NCBI GenBank assembly: GCA_014058105.1
Contig: JACGCM010000655.1
Coordinates: forward strand, 248,001 to 312,000
DNA from: Kingdonia uniflora
Taxonomy: Eukaryota > Streptophyta > Magnoliopsida > Ranunculales > Circaeasteraceae
Direction of reading: 5' to 3'
Length of the DNA stretch: 64,000 nucleotides
How positions within the stretch are numbered: the stretch's first letter is position 1; the number at the start of each line of letters is the position of its first letter. The position numbers and the translations under genes are program-made. Positions 35,867 to 48,804 of this stretch are shown here, piece by piece. The notes beneath the pieces were generated by a model. It was not told the origin of the DNA. It saw nothing but the letters and a program-made list of their open reading frames with translations, and ran no database searches.

Positions 35867-38800
35867 TTTCGTCTTCTATCAAAGGCGTGGCGAAGCACAA
35901 CTCTCTATACAGCATTACAGCATTACCACTGGCTTTTCTTCTTGCTAGGATCCTTAGTTGCTTGTCGCTCCTTTTTTTTTTTTTTTCCAAAACACACTCC
36001 ATTGTCTATCATAGCTTTAGCAACTCTCTATAGACATTACCACTACCTCTAAGCTACTCTTTAATGCTCTTTATAAGCGCCTTCCAACTACTTTAGACTT
36101 GCGTACGCTAAAAGGGCTCTAAACGGCGTACGCAAGTCTAAACTACTGAACCTATTTTTGCTACCTCTTTTCCTACTACTATTTAAAGCCCAACGCTTTT
36201 TCGTCGCTATGTCTAACTTCAGACTTGACCCCTGTGTAGAAAGAATAGCGCTTTGGATTTGGTCCTCTTTTAAAGGCCTGCTTTTAAACTTGCGTACAGC
36301 GAAAAAAAAAATAGGTGGCTGGTGAGCTAGGGTTTTTTTAACCACTTTTGACTCCAAGGCCTCTTATCTATCTTCTTCCTTTCTGCGTACGCAAGTCTGC
36401 TACCAGAAAGCTGACGCTAAACTACCTTTTTAAAAATGGGAGCTCTTTCTCCGTCTTGTCTCACCCCTGGATGCGCAAGTCTTTCCAAAATAAGTAGTTT
36501 AGGGGACCGCTCTACTAAAGGCGCCTTCCTATGTTTTGGCACGAACCTCTTTGAACTTTCTTGAGTGCCCCTAACTACTCCTAGGTAATGGCATCTTTCC
36601 AGTGCTAGGCATATATGGCGTGTCTAATTGATAACGAAAGAAAAAAGGTCATGTAGCGACTTCGGTCTTCCTATGTCGATAGGCTAGTACCGCGGTTCTC
36701 CTGATCAGTTCTTCAGTACTACGATCGCATTAATTACGGATTACGGAAAAGAGGTGTTTTCCATAATAAGTAGTTGTAGTTTAGGGGTGTTTTCCATAAA
36801 GCGAGCATATAAGTATCGGCGAAGGACTATAGGAGGGGGAAGAAGGCCGGGTTTGTCTCTAAACTACGTTTCCGGATTAAATAAATGAAGGAAAAGTAGC
36901 GAGCATATAAGTATCGGCGAAGGACTATAAGAGGGGTGTGTTGCATGAGTCAACAAGCAAGCAGCTAGAGGCCAGCAAACGTAGTTTAGAGACAAAAAAC
37001 TCTAGTGACTTGCGTACGGCAATAAGAACTCTGATTCGCTTTCGACGTACGCAAGTCTAACCGACGGGTTACTCGTGGTCCGTAGTTTAAGGATCCTTGC
37101 ACGGCAGCGGTAAGAATCTTGTGATTCTATAGGATCGCTGGAGGTTTAGAAGTTTCGGGTGAGACTCCTAAAGGAAAGACAAGGTCCAGGTTGTGCATCT
37201 TTAGTCATCAGTATCTCGCCAATGTTTTCGTACGTATAAGAATGCTGCTAGGATCCTTCGCTTCTTGCTTCTTGCTTCGCTCTTTTGGCACAACGCATCT
37301 CTCGCAAGTTTTTGGATCTATAATATGCGCCAAGAGTCTAGGAATCTGTAGTTTAGGGCACAACTACGCTCTGATAGAGTGGAATCAGAATGGGGTCATC
37401 CGGTTGTTAGTCATCAGTATCTCACCTATGGGATCATCGGCTTTGCAACCCTTCTGCAGCACATTCCTAGGCTTGGGAAAAGAGATCCTTGCTCTAAACT
37501 ACTGCTTCGGATTGGCGATACAGAGGAGAAGGGGAGGACCAAGCAGATAGGCAAGACAGAGGCCATTGCCTTCTTATCATCCGTCTCTTTTTAACGTACG
37601 CAAGTCTGGCGCTGGAACACACTCCTTGACTCTGGCTCCACTTGTAGTTGTGGCCTAATGAGTTGGCAACTACAACTATCGTTAGCTCTAAACTACCTTC
37701 CAACAAGACTTGCGTACGCCGATACTTATATGCTCACCCACTTGTCTTTAGATGATGGAAAAGATGATGGAAAAGACGATGGAATAGTAGTTTACTTACG
37801 TACGCGCAACTTTTGAAAGCCCTATTCTTTGTACGCAAGTTCGTAGCCTTCCTTATCGCCAGTGTCTATAGTTGAGAGACGTTGCATTCCGTAATCTTTC
37901 TACCTTTCGGGATGAGTCAAGATGGAAGGTGGACTCCAAACTACAAACTACCGCTTTAGCACACCCCGGCGAGAATCACATAGCAAATAGGTGATGATAG
38001 CATCTCTCTATGGATAGATAGCCTCTAAGTATAAGTACTGGCGCTGTATGAGAAGCAGCAAGAAGCAAAGAAAGCCCTATGCGTATAGCAATAAGAACAT
38101 GGCATTGTCCCACTGGTCCAGAGGTAAGGACATAGGCTTTCTTTAAAAAGAGTAGTAGAAAAAAGGCGAGAGGAAGCTGGCAGGGTCTCTCTCTAGCTAT
38201 ACTATACTTTTGCTTTATGGAAAACACCTATGTATAACTAACTAGATTATATAGGAGCTATGTCTAACTAGATTATATAGGAGCTATGTTAAGCCTAGGC
38301 TTAAAGCGGTTTGGTCTCAAAATCCCTATTATATAAGACGCAACTTTGGCACTTTTTCGATCAGCAAGTGGAGTTAAGCGCTCGAGAGAGTCTAGGAAGC
38401 CAGAGGCTTAACTACTCTCCTAAAAGAAAAGCTTTAAAAAGGGGTTAAAAAAGAGTTAAAGATAGACAAAGGAAAAGAGGTGGTTTAAAAAGGGGGTTGT
38501 AGTTTGGAACTTGCGTACGCCGAAGGTGTTCAAAATAAGGCTTTAAAAAGAGTTAAAAAAGAGTTAGAGGTAGCCGAAGGGCGCCTACGTGAATTAGGGT
38601 TTAAAAAGGGGAGCTAACTTGCGTACGGTGTAAAAGCTTTAAAAAGAGTAAGGAAAAGTAAGCAAAGCCCTAAAAAAACTCCGAGAAAAGCCTCTAACTA
38701 CTAGCCGATCGGGGCATGCATTGAAGAGTCAGGCTATTGCATTTTCTTCTTCTTTTCACTAATACCTCTCGCTCATCCTATCTTGTCGTAGACCAGACCT

Positions 38801-39826
38801 ATACCACCGTATATCCTTCGTATATCCTTGTCAACCTTGCGCGTAGAACTTATCTACTCACAGTTACTACCTCATTTCAAAGTGGCGTCTGAATATGCAC
38901 CGTAGTTTAGGATCCTTCTAAACTACAAAAAACAGCTATAGATAAAGGGGCTTTAAAAGGAAGGTTAGTCATGGCCAAAAGAATTGAAGCCTTTCAGAGG
39001 TACCGGCGTGCAGCGAGTGCGAGTCAAAAGAACCGCGAAAGTGTCGTTGGAGCCTAACCCTTTTTAAACCCTTCAAAAGACGCCCTACTCTTATTTAACG
39101 TACGCAAGTCCAGCGCTTTTCTTTTAGGAGAGTAGTTAAGCCCACGGCTACCTTAACCGAGAGCGCGAATGACGATAGTGTCGTTGGAGCCCTACTCACG
39201 GCTAGCACAATACCTATTATTGCGCTACCTTAACCGAGAGCGCGACTAACGATAGTGTCGAAATGACGACTTTATGGCAGCGCTTTGATCTGTCTATAGC
39301 TATAGAGAGAGACTAGAAAAAGTAGTTTGTAGTTTAGAAGACAGCTAGTGTGTTTTAGGCGCTCCCTAACTACAACTACTTTAAAGCGAAATCGGGTCCA
39401 GAGCCATTTGAGTTTCGCTTTGGCTAAAAGTAGTTTAGCCGCGTAAATCCCCTCTCTATTCACTAGGACTTGCGTACGGGAACCAGAGGTGGACATAGCC
39501 TTTAAAGAGAGGTGGGAGTAAAGACGGATTAAAGAAAAGAGTTCTAACTCTTTTCTTTTGGAGGTGGACACTAGGAGTGAAATAAGGGTCAAGTCCCTCA
39601 GGCCAGCCAAGAGAACGTTGGGTTAGTCTTTAATACTCGCCAGAAAGATTGGTTTTGGGAACTAATCCACTATCAAGAGATGCGCTACCCTTCCCTTTGA
39701 AGAGACAGACGCACACTACTAGTTGCCTAAGCGACGCGTAGCTTTTGACGCCTTTCATAGAAGTAGTTTTTTAACTTGCGTACGAAGAAAATACCTTCTC
39801 TGTACGCAAGTTTCCTGACGAACTGG

Positions 39827-39918
39827 GCTATACTATAGACCAACACCCACCGCTATACTATAGACCACACCCCCTGCTATACTATAGACCAAACCCACTG
39901 CTATACTATAGATATAGA
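39827..39918. repeat. 24-bp tandem repeat, four copies
   Basis: GCTATACTATAGACC recurs at 39,827, 39,852, 39,876 and 39,900, separated by C/A-rich linkers. The last copy is extended by an extra ATAGAT. Confidence 0.85.
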
Positions 39919-40175
39919 CCAAACCGACTAAAGATCTTCGTACGCAAGTTTCACCACTCCCGCATTACTTTTCTTTGTACCTATAAGCATCTACCGCTCT
40001 AAAGCTATTCTTTTGCGCCTAACGGAGTGAAGTTGACCACTGAATCACTGAATCAAAGGTTTAGTAGCTAGAGGTGGTTCACTCTTCCTCAAGGGACATT
40101 TGGTAGGAAAGGCGACGGATACCTATCATTAGAAGCCCAGTGTTGGGAATATACCTCAAAAGTGGGACGTCATGA

Positions 40176-40390
40176 GAAGCCCTTGGGTTCTGTTAGGAGT
40201 GTGTTTTGGAAAAGAAGTAACCATTGGAGTAGTTTAGAAGCACCTATTGGGTTCTGTTAGGAGTGTGTTTTGGAAAAGAAGCACCAGAACTTGCGTACGA
40301 ACTTGCGTACGAAAAGAAGAAGCACCTATTGGGTTAAGGAGTTGGAAAAGAAGTAACCATTGGAGTAGTTTAGAAGCACCAGTTGGAAGA
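40176..40390. repeat. Nested direct repeats with a TGTGTT length difference
   Basis: Phrases such as GAAGTAACCATTGGAGTAGT and GAAGCACCTATTGGGTT recur. Two copies read AGGAGTGTGTTTTGGAAAAG (near 40,195 and 40,259), while a third reads AGGAGTTGGAAAAG (near 40,336) and lacks the six bases TGTGTT. Two CTTGCGTAC units lie only three bases apart at about 40,290-40,310. Confidence 0.8.
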
Positions 40391-41580
40391 AGAAGCACCA
40401 GTTGGGAATAGACCTCAAAAGTAGGACGTCATAAGCGCCCAGTGCTGGGAATAGACCTTAAGAGTCGCACGTCTTGTGTAGACATTTGCAAAAAGCGAAG
40501 CAAAGCTTAAGAAGAGGAAGGCGCCGGCATTGCGTGTCGCTTATAGAGTCGGTTGGCTTAGTTGGACTAGTGGAGTCAGTCGAGGTGCTATAGAGTGGAA
40601 TAGAGCAAGGCTGTGGTGGCTACTGTAGTTTAGGAGGCTCTTCCTGCGCCGCTATCACTAGGTAAAGAAGCCAGCCACCTATGACCACATAGCAACTGTC
40701 CCTATCTTGCTGACTTTTCGGCGTACGCAAGTTTCCCCTTATCTTTATGCGCGAGTCTCAACCTACTCAACCATAGAGGTTGCCGTACGCAAGTAAACTA
40801 CTTTTCCTTAGTAGTAGTTTAGGATTGCGTACGGAGAAATCAAAATACCAGATATTAAGATAGGCCTCAGGATGGAATATCCCTCGTGCACATAAGCTTT
40901 ACTTTATATAAAATGGAATATATGCAGAAAAATGGAATTAAGAAACTCATACTTCTGGAATAAAAGCTATATCCCTCCTAAACTACAGGTCTATCTTATC
41001 GTGAGCCCTTAACTACAACTACGAATCAGTGTACGCAAGTTGCCTAAAATCACTTGATGGAACAGGCTCGGCTGGATCAAAGCACTTTTTTCTGACACTC
41101 GCAACTAACTACTCCTCTGTACATATAGGGAAGACCACTACTGAGACTGGAACTCAAAGGCCTCCAACGGTAACTTCAACTCCAGGTAAGGCGGAAGCAC
41201 TTTTAGGGCTTAGGACGAGAAAGACATCTTTTACACTAGCTTTTGACCTAGAACCAGCTGACTTAACAGATGGATTGGCCTTGCCTACTTCAATGCCAAT
41301 TGATACGGGGCCTGGACCAACATCGAAAGAAAGTCCAACTTCCGGTGTGTTGCAGGAGAGGACATCAGTAGATTACTTGCGTGTAGTTTACTTGCGTACG
41401 GGGAAGCGCATCCCAAACTACAAGCTACCGGTAGTTTGTAGTTTAGAGACCAGTTTACCACTAGTCAACTTGCGTACGGTAGTTAATGTATATTTTTTTT
41501 TGAAACTTGCGTAGTAGTTTAGGGTAGTAGTAGTTTGGAGGTTTAGTCACTTTTGCCTATGGTCTGACTTGCGTACGTCG

Positions 41581-41700
41581 AGTTTGACGCGTTTTTCGAT
41601 GCAGAAAATAGGCTAGTGCCAAAAAACACGGGTTTCATCAAGTTTCTCGCTTTTTTCGATGCAGAAAATAGGCTAGTGCCAAAAAACACGGGTTTCATCA
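41581..41700. repeat. 60-bp tandem duplication
   Basis: Two adjacent 60-bp units contain TTTTTCGATGCAGAAAATAG, GCTAGTGCC and ACACGGGTTTCATCA. They differ only in the first 15 bases. The frame at 41,616-41,840 translates the duplication. Confidence 0.9.
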
Positions 41701-43297
41701 CTTTTAAGATTGCCTCAGATGCGAAGACGAGCTCTCAAACTACACAAAAACGCCATACCTTTTCTATAGACATGACCCCAGTGACGGTTTTTCCTTATCT
41801 TATGCACATAGCTCAACGTCAGCGAATTCATAGCTCCTAAAACGTAAAAGAAACTTGCGTAGTAGTTTAGAAAACGTAGTTTGGACCTTGTGAAAGAAAG
41901 CGCTTGGTTTTTAAGTAGTTTGGAGGTGGTTTAAAAAGGGGTGTAGAAAGAAGTAGTTTGGAAGCCGGTAAACAATGAAAGAAAAGCAAAAAGAGCATGA
42001 AACTTGCGTACGAAAAGAGCTATAGCCGCTGATTTTAAAATAACCCTAGATTTTCAAAGGGCCAAAAGGTAGTTTGGAGGTGTTTTCCAAACTACTAAAG
42101 CCTAAAATATACATTACGGCTACCGCTGATTTTCAAATAACCGCCTTTTGAACCTAGCATTTAAAAGAGTCAGAAGCAAGATAAGTATTCACTCTGAGCT
42201 AGCGACGTTAAACCTAGATCGTGAGTGAAAGCCGGATTAAAGAAAAGAGTGGGTCTGGTAGCCAGACTTGCGTACGTTTAAAAGGGTTCAGGAAGCCAAA
42301 GGCGTGGTTCAGGAAGCCAAAGGCGTGGTTCTTTTAAAGTCGTGAGTGAAAGCCGGAGTGAAAAAGGGTGAAAGCTATAGCCGCTGGTTTTAAAATAACT
42401 CGAGCATTTAAAAGAGTCGGTGCGATTACTTGCTTGGTGACTTCTTTCCCTGCCAGTTTTGCTTCGACTTGCGTACAGCGTTACCTTTCTTTTAACTCTT
42501 TTTAAGGATCCTTGCTACGCTAAAAGAAAGCCCTCAGTTTATTCTTCGCCGACTCTCTGTCTGGCTTTCCAACGCTGCGACTTACCCTGACTTCCTTCAT
42601 GGAAAAGCAGACGGACTACCCCAAAGAACTTGACACCCGCGTTGCTCCTACGTTAAGGATCCTTTCCTTCTAAACTACTTCGCTTCTATAAGCATTACCC
42701 GAACAATGTTTAGCGAAGGGACTCCCAAATTCATAGAAAAGAGATCTGAGAGTAGTTTAGACCGGTTCCTCAGATAGACAGATCCAAGGAAAGCTTCTAA
42801 AACACACCCTACCAGGCTTTTTTTTCTTTCCCCGTACGCAAGTTTCTATTATAGGTGGTATCGACGCGTTTGATTTAGCAATGGCAACTCGCGCTATGTC
42901 CTTTTGTATTGGCGACGCGCTATGTTTTAAAAAGGTCGGCCTCCAAACTACCACACAAGACACCTAGGCGCGGAATTCACTGGTCTGCTCGGGCCTAGGT
43001 GTTGGTCCTTATGTCGGCGTGGTGCAGGTACGCTCTGCTCTTGTTTAAGTAGTTTAGCGGAATGAAAAGGGTAAGGCTGTGCGACCAGATTCCCATCACG
43101 ACCTAATTCCATTCCCATCACGACCTAAACGAGAGGAGCACTCAGGACGCGACGCATTATGGCTGGGCCGAAGAAGCGTGAGCTCTAAAACTACGAAAAA
43201 TAAAGGCGATTATTAGGAGGAAATGGAAGCAGACGCCCTAAAACTACAGAAAAATTTTATTGTATAGGTATAGACAGATTACCACTATGGAAAGAAT

Positions 43298-43369
43298 AGT
43301 AGCAGGGTCAGGCCTAGGGAAAGAATTGCAGGGTCAGGCCTATAGGGAAAGAATTGCAGGGTCAGGCCT
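43298..43369. repeat. Short tandem repeat around GCAGGGTCAGGCCT
   Basis: Three copies of GCAGGGTCAGGCCT, separated by AGGGAAAGAATT-type linkers, lie in tandem (units of about 25-28 bp). Confidence 0.85.
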
Positions 43370-44063
43370 TTTTTTGGACGCGGATATCTATCTATCTAGA
43401 TTCGCTACTGTGCGGCCAAAGAAAAGAAGTCTTTTCTACATTACTAGTCCTCACCTGACGCTTTAGCAACATAGCTCATAACCCCTGGCTCCTTTTTAAA
43501 GCGAAAGAAAATTCTCGGATTTCTTGCTGTTATGGTATCTATCATAATCCTGCTAGATCGCTAGCTCAGATTGAGCTACTTATCTTGCTTCTGGTAGCTT
43601 TAGCAACCTCTAGGTTTATCGCTGCCGTAGCTTTAGCAACTCCACCTATGGCTCCAGACTCTTTTTAACCCCTTGCTGTCGCTACTTCGCTCTTTTCTTT
43701 AATGGCTCTTTTCTTTAATCCTTCTTTTAACGTACGCAAGTCGCTTGCTTTTTAAAATACCATAACTCCTGCGTAGTTTAGAAAGCTTTGCTTTTAAAAT
43801 TATCGGATTTCTTGCTAGAAATAAAATGCTTTTATTTTTTTTTAACTAGAAGTTTTTAGCTAGACATTCCATGGTCTAGACCTAAACCCTGCGTTCTCGC
43901 CTTTGGTTTGAACTCCAACGCTTTTTCCGGCTACGTAGTCCGTAGCTATAAACCTTACCCGTATCAGTGCACGCTCTTTTTTAACCACCTTAGCCCTTTT
44001 TAACGTACGTAAGTCCTAGCTTTTTTAATAACACCTCTTTTCCTAAACTACAATGCTCTTTAA

Positions 44064-44096
44064 GGCTTGCGCAAGCTTGCGCAAGCTTGCGCAAGC
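44064..44096. repeat. Palindromic 10-bp unit in tandem
   Basis: GCTTGCGCAA is repeated about three times, giving overlapping palindromes GCTTGCGCAAGC. Two-unit and single versions occur at about 29,634-29,654 and 31,720-31,732. The core TTGCGCAA is also the centre of the 30-bp palindrome at 13,502-13,531. Confidence 0.88.
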
Positions 44097-46393
44097 TCTA
44101 AACTACTAATGCTCTAAACTACTAAGGCTTTTTTTTGAAAACTTGCGTACGCTCTAAACTACTAATGCTCTAAACTACTAATCCTTCTTCTAACAAGAGC
44201 TAAACATTTGGCGAGAGTTCTAAGATTGTCGGCGATTTTCCTTATAGCAAAGGCGTTGCCAAGCGTTTTTTTAAGCCTAAGCACCCAGTATCAAAGAAGT
44301 AAGTCAGTCAGCCTTAGGTTTAGTCGACTAGACCTTTTAAAAACTATGTTAGATAAGTTACCTTCCCTGACTTCGTAGTGACAACCCGCACCTACTATAG
44401 ACAAAAGACAAACTCGCTCTGCGCTCTGAAAGAAGTTGTTTTTTTGTGGTTTTTAACTTGCGTACGTAGATTAGAGGTCCTCTAAACTACAACTACTTTG
44501 ACTCCCTCTTTTTAACCGGAAAGAAATAAAGAAAAGAAACGCTTTGCCGAACGCTATAAGGCCTCTAAACTACTCCGCCATCCCTGTCTGACCCTAGCGA
44601 TAGCAACAAGGATCCTTGTTGATCCTCTCTTGTGGTGGATATTTCGGCATGTGGACTCACCACGTCTTTTAAAAGAACAACGCGGATCCCTTTGTCTAGC
44701 ATGGGTTAATAAACCCTACTATACCTATTCCACAGTTATCTAGTGATGGGAGGACCGGTGATCCAGATGATGAAGCTCGGGCGCAAGTGAAACTCTAAGG
44801 GTGTGTTGGAGAACGACGGGTAGAAAAGGTAGACTTGTAGTGGTCTATAGGTCTTGATGTGTGGTTAACACGTTGTATTTGTCTTTTGTCTTGTGAAAAA
44901 GCGTTGGAAAAAGCTGGAGCCTGCGAAAAAGCGTTGGAAAAAGCAACAAAAAGACCTGCGAAAAATAAGACCGCAGGAGAGTGAGTGGGAGAGCGAGTTC
45001 ATTCTGCTTAATGAGACTAACTGCGGCAATAGTGGCTCTTTTCTTTAATTCGGCGTACGCAAGTTTTGACGCTTTTTTAACGTACGCAAGTCCGGCTACC
45101 TAGTCTCCAACATAGCTCCGGCGCACGATCTAGGTTCTATGGCTTTGCCGCTACTTTTCCGCGTACGTAAGTGTTCTTTAATTCGGCGTACGCAAGTTCC
45201 TAGTAGAAAAGGGTTCAGCTAACGCTTCGGCCTAGCTTTTTCTATGGAAGAAGCATCGTCACCCTATGACAATGACCGGAAGGATCTTTATAAGAACTGA
45301 CACGAAGGATCCTTGGTCTACATCAAAGATAGGTCAACGAAAGATGGATCAAAGCTTCTACGAGGCTAGGTAATGGATCAAAGCTTCTACCCGCTTACGA
45401 GGCTATAAATAGCGGTAGCTTAGGATCCAAACTACAAACTACGTAATGTCTCTCTAGTAAGTGGGCCACTATTACTCCCAGCTTTGAGACCTCCTACACC
45501 GGGCACTAAAAATGCAACCTGCCCTGTCCTCCGCTCCGGAAAGAAAAAGAGAGAACGTAGCGCTGTGTCGCCCAACGGCTCTCTTTTTATTTTTCTACCG
45601 TCTAAAACTATGCCTCAACTGATCGAAAAAGGAGCATTGTAGTTTGTAGTTTGGAGTAGTTTAGAGGACTGTAGTTTGTAGTTTTAGGAGTCAAAAGTGG
45701 GGAACTAAACTATGAGTGAGTGGTATGCCTAAGGCTCTATCGGGCCATAGGTGAGGTCTGTGGTGGAAGTCTAGGCTGAACGGGAGTAGACAAAGCTTCA
45801 CCGAGGGTCTGGGGCTCAGTTGACAGAGTGTATAGCTCTTTGGTCCAAGGATCCTTACAGGTTGTTCAGGTAGCAATGAAGATCTCTTCTACTTCTATCT
45901 CACTAGTCGGTTCGCTTTTGCGTTCTAAAGAGAAGCATGTTCAATAAGTGGCAGTAGGGCAAGCAGCCACTAAGGGCCGTTAGCTCGTCGAAAAAGGAAC
46001 GATGGGTCGGTTGAAATCGATAGGAAAAAGAAAGGCAGAGAGAACTACTAGTTTTCTTGGGTGCGCATTGGTGTGTTTTGGTGAGGCATAACCAAGGCGA
46101 GGATAGGTATCTGGTCCTATAGTCTGATCCGTCTTCTTTCTCATCCTCTCTAGCCTTTTTCCTATTTCTAAAGGTGCGCATGAAGGGAGAGACAAGAATC
46201 CTCGTACGCAAGTTTCTAAAGACATGACCCCAGGCTTTTAAAGTGGCTTTGTCTATTCTTTCATTCTCTTTATTAACTGGTGATGGTTCGTAGGTAGCTT
46301 TAGACCTCATACTCGTGCTTCAACACACTCCTAAACAACTCCGCACCTCAACACCTAGGGTTCTAGAGCACACTCCTGCTTTGGCATACGAGC

Positions 46394-46489
46394 CCTAATC
46401 CACCAGCAGCACACCGCCAAACCTTCTGACCCATCCCAGACCTAATCCACCAGCAGCACACCCCGCCAAACCTTCTGACCCATCCCAGA
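46394..46489. repeat. 48-bp tandem duplication
   Basis: Two adjacent copies containing CCTAATCCACCAGCAGCACA and AACCTTCTGACCCATCCCAG lie in tandem. The second has an extra CC. Confidence 0.88.
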
Positions 46490-47649
46490 CCTATCCCAGC
46501 TATTTACATTACCACTACCTCTCGCCAAACTCTTACCAGATATGAACCATTAGAAGATAGACGACCAGAAGGCAAGACGCTCTCTAAACTACTCCAAACT
46601 ACAAACTACAATGCTCTAAACTACTAATACTCTAAACTACTAATACTCTTTAATACTCTAAACTACTAATACTCTTTCTTTCTTTTCACCCTTCAATCCC
46701 TACCACGGTCCAGCTAGAAGATCAAGATAGGAACTTCAAAGGCTTTGGACCATGCCAACAGACGCTTACTCCCTTAGGCGGAGAGATGTCGCTATCTTGA
46801 GCATCTGGCTTTACGTACATTTGATGACTTCGGGTCCTCCTTTCCTAGCCTTTAGAGCGGTATCTCCGGATAAAGACAAACCGCGCCTTTAATCTCTACT
46901 AGACCAGCAACAGCAAGAGCAACAACTGCAAGAGCAACAACAACTGCAACAACAGCAACATAGAAGACCACCTTGTCGCTACTAAACGCTACGTATATGA
47001 GGCTCAGGTCATTCCTGGAGGTACGCTACGCTATGAACTGGGGGTTTTTTAAACGCCCTACAAAGCGTTTGCGAGGCGAAGGTAGCCAGAGGTAGTGGTA
47101 ATGCGTATAATAATAGTGGGGTAAGGTACTTAGTTGCTGGGAGTTCGTTTCTTCCCACCACTATGAGACCCCAGTTCTTAGGTAGTAGGTAGAGTTCGTT
47201 CCGGGAGTCTAGGAGTCATAGCCTTAGGCGATCAGATTCCTAAACTACACTGACAGTTTTTTTTAGGGGGTGATGACGAGCGAAGCTGGCGAAGCTTAGT
47301 AGGCCTATTCCCACTTCGTTAAAAAGAAGCGTCTTTTGAGACTCGCTCTAAAGGCTCAGACCTATCTTTCTAGTAGTTTAGAAAGCCGAACATCAAAAAA
47401 CCAAAGGGCTAAAAAAAGGGAGTGTGTTTGTGTTTTGGAGCTCTTGTCCTTTCCTGGGGTAGATGATGCTACGAAGAGCTACGAACTGCTGTGTACTATG
47501 ACTATAGGCGTCACTGCTGGAGTTTCTCTAAAAAAAGAAATAAGGGATGCTAGGTTTCGCTCCTGACGCTCTTTTCTTTAATACTCTTTAATGCTCTAAA
47601 CTACTAATACTCTTTAATACTCTTTCTTTCTTTAATCCTTACCACTCTG

Positions 47650-47790
47650 AGTTACGTGCTAAATGCGCGCTCTCTGAGTTACGTGCTAAATGCGCGTTGG
47701 AGTGACCGGAGTTACGTGCTAAATGTGCATTGGAGTGACCGGAGTTACGTGCTAAATGTGCATTGGAGTGGCCGGAGTTACGTGCCTATA
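47650..47790. repeat. 33-bp tandem repeat, five starts
   Basis: GAGTTACGTGC begins at 47,650, 47,677, 47,710, 47,743 and 47,776, giving a 27-bp unit followed by three 33-bp units and a broken last one. The body reads GCTAAATGYGCRTTGGAGTG. The frame over it (47,656-47,880) is a repeat translation. Confidence 0.92.
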
Positions 47791-48804
47791 GCGAGTATAG
47801 GGGGTATTGCTTTAAATAGAGGGGCCCCCATAGCTTCTCTTTCTTCTCATTCCTTAGCACTCGCAACAGGACATCAATAGCTCTCTATGAGTGGCATCCT
47901 CCCTAGACAAGAAGGCGGAAACATCAGCACCCCTCGGACTTGCGCTGTAGCGATAGCTAGCGCTAAAACACACTACTGGTCCTTTCTTTGCCTAGGTCAT
48001 TAGAGCAGAGCTTCGGGAAAGTAGTTTAGAGCACGGGGCCAAAGTTTTGAGCACCACCGCGTTCATGATCGATATCTTGATTAGGACCAGATCCTTTCTC
48101 CAGTTACGGAGCCACCTACCCCATTCCGGACCCACATTATCTGAGACCCCTAAAACCTTACCCAGATTCATAACTGATAGAGTCCGCTTCGTAGCACAGG
48201 GATAGCCGGCGTCTTTTTTTTAGGATCACCTACTTGCGCCGTAGTTAAGGGCACTTGACCTCTAAACTACTCCAAACTACAAACTACAATACTCTTTAAT
48301 GTTCTAAACTACTAATACTCCAAACTACAAACTACAATGCTCTAAACTACTAATGCTCTTTAATCCACTCCTAAACTACAACTACTCTTTACCCAACCAG
48401 GTGGCACTTGACTCATTGCTTCCACTCCAAAAGGCATCGCTTCTTCTTAATGAGACTAATTAATGAGACTAACCCCGGGAGATTTGCACTTCTTGCTTCC
48501 ACTACACAAGGCATCTCTCTTCTTAATGAGACTAATCCCTAGCGATTCACCGAGAGATTCGCCAAATTTCTACCTACGAGCCAACTCAAAAGAGTAGTGT
48601 GTTTTAGAGGTCCCCTAAACTACAACTACAACTACAACTACAACTACTTTGCGTAGTGCTACTGAGTGAAGAGCTAAAAAAACCCAGGCCTCCGACACGC
48701 CCTCTAAACTACAAACTACCCTTTGAAAAAAAAGGGCACTAGCACCAAAACTGGAGAAAGAGAAAAGTCTTCAAGACGTTGGAGCAAGAAAAGAACGGAG
48801 CGAA

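Noticed and set aside
37191..37594. Overlapping frames of 119 and 71 codons
   Set aside because: They share repeated sequence (TTAGTCATCAGTATCTC twice) in two phases and resemble no known protein, which fits repeat translation.
41029..41514. 161-codon open frame as a new gene
   Set aside because: It starts inside a 9-mer variant, includes two translated 9-mers, and shows no recognised domain or ribosome-binding context. Long chance frames are favoured by the stop-free 9-mer.
47650..47790. CRISPR-like array
   Set aside because: The 33-bp units are continuous tandem copies without unique spacers, in plant organelle DNA and with no cas genes.
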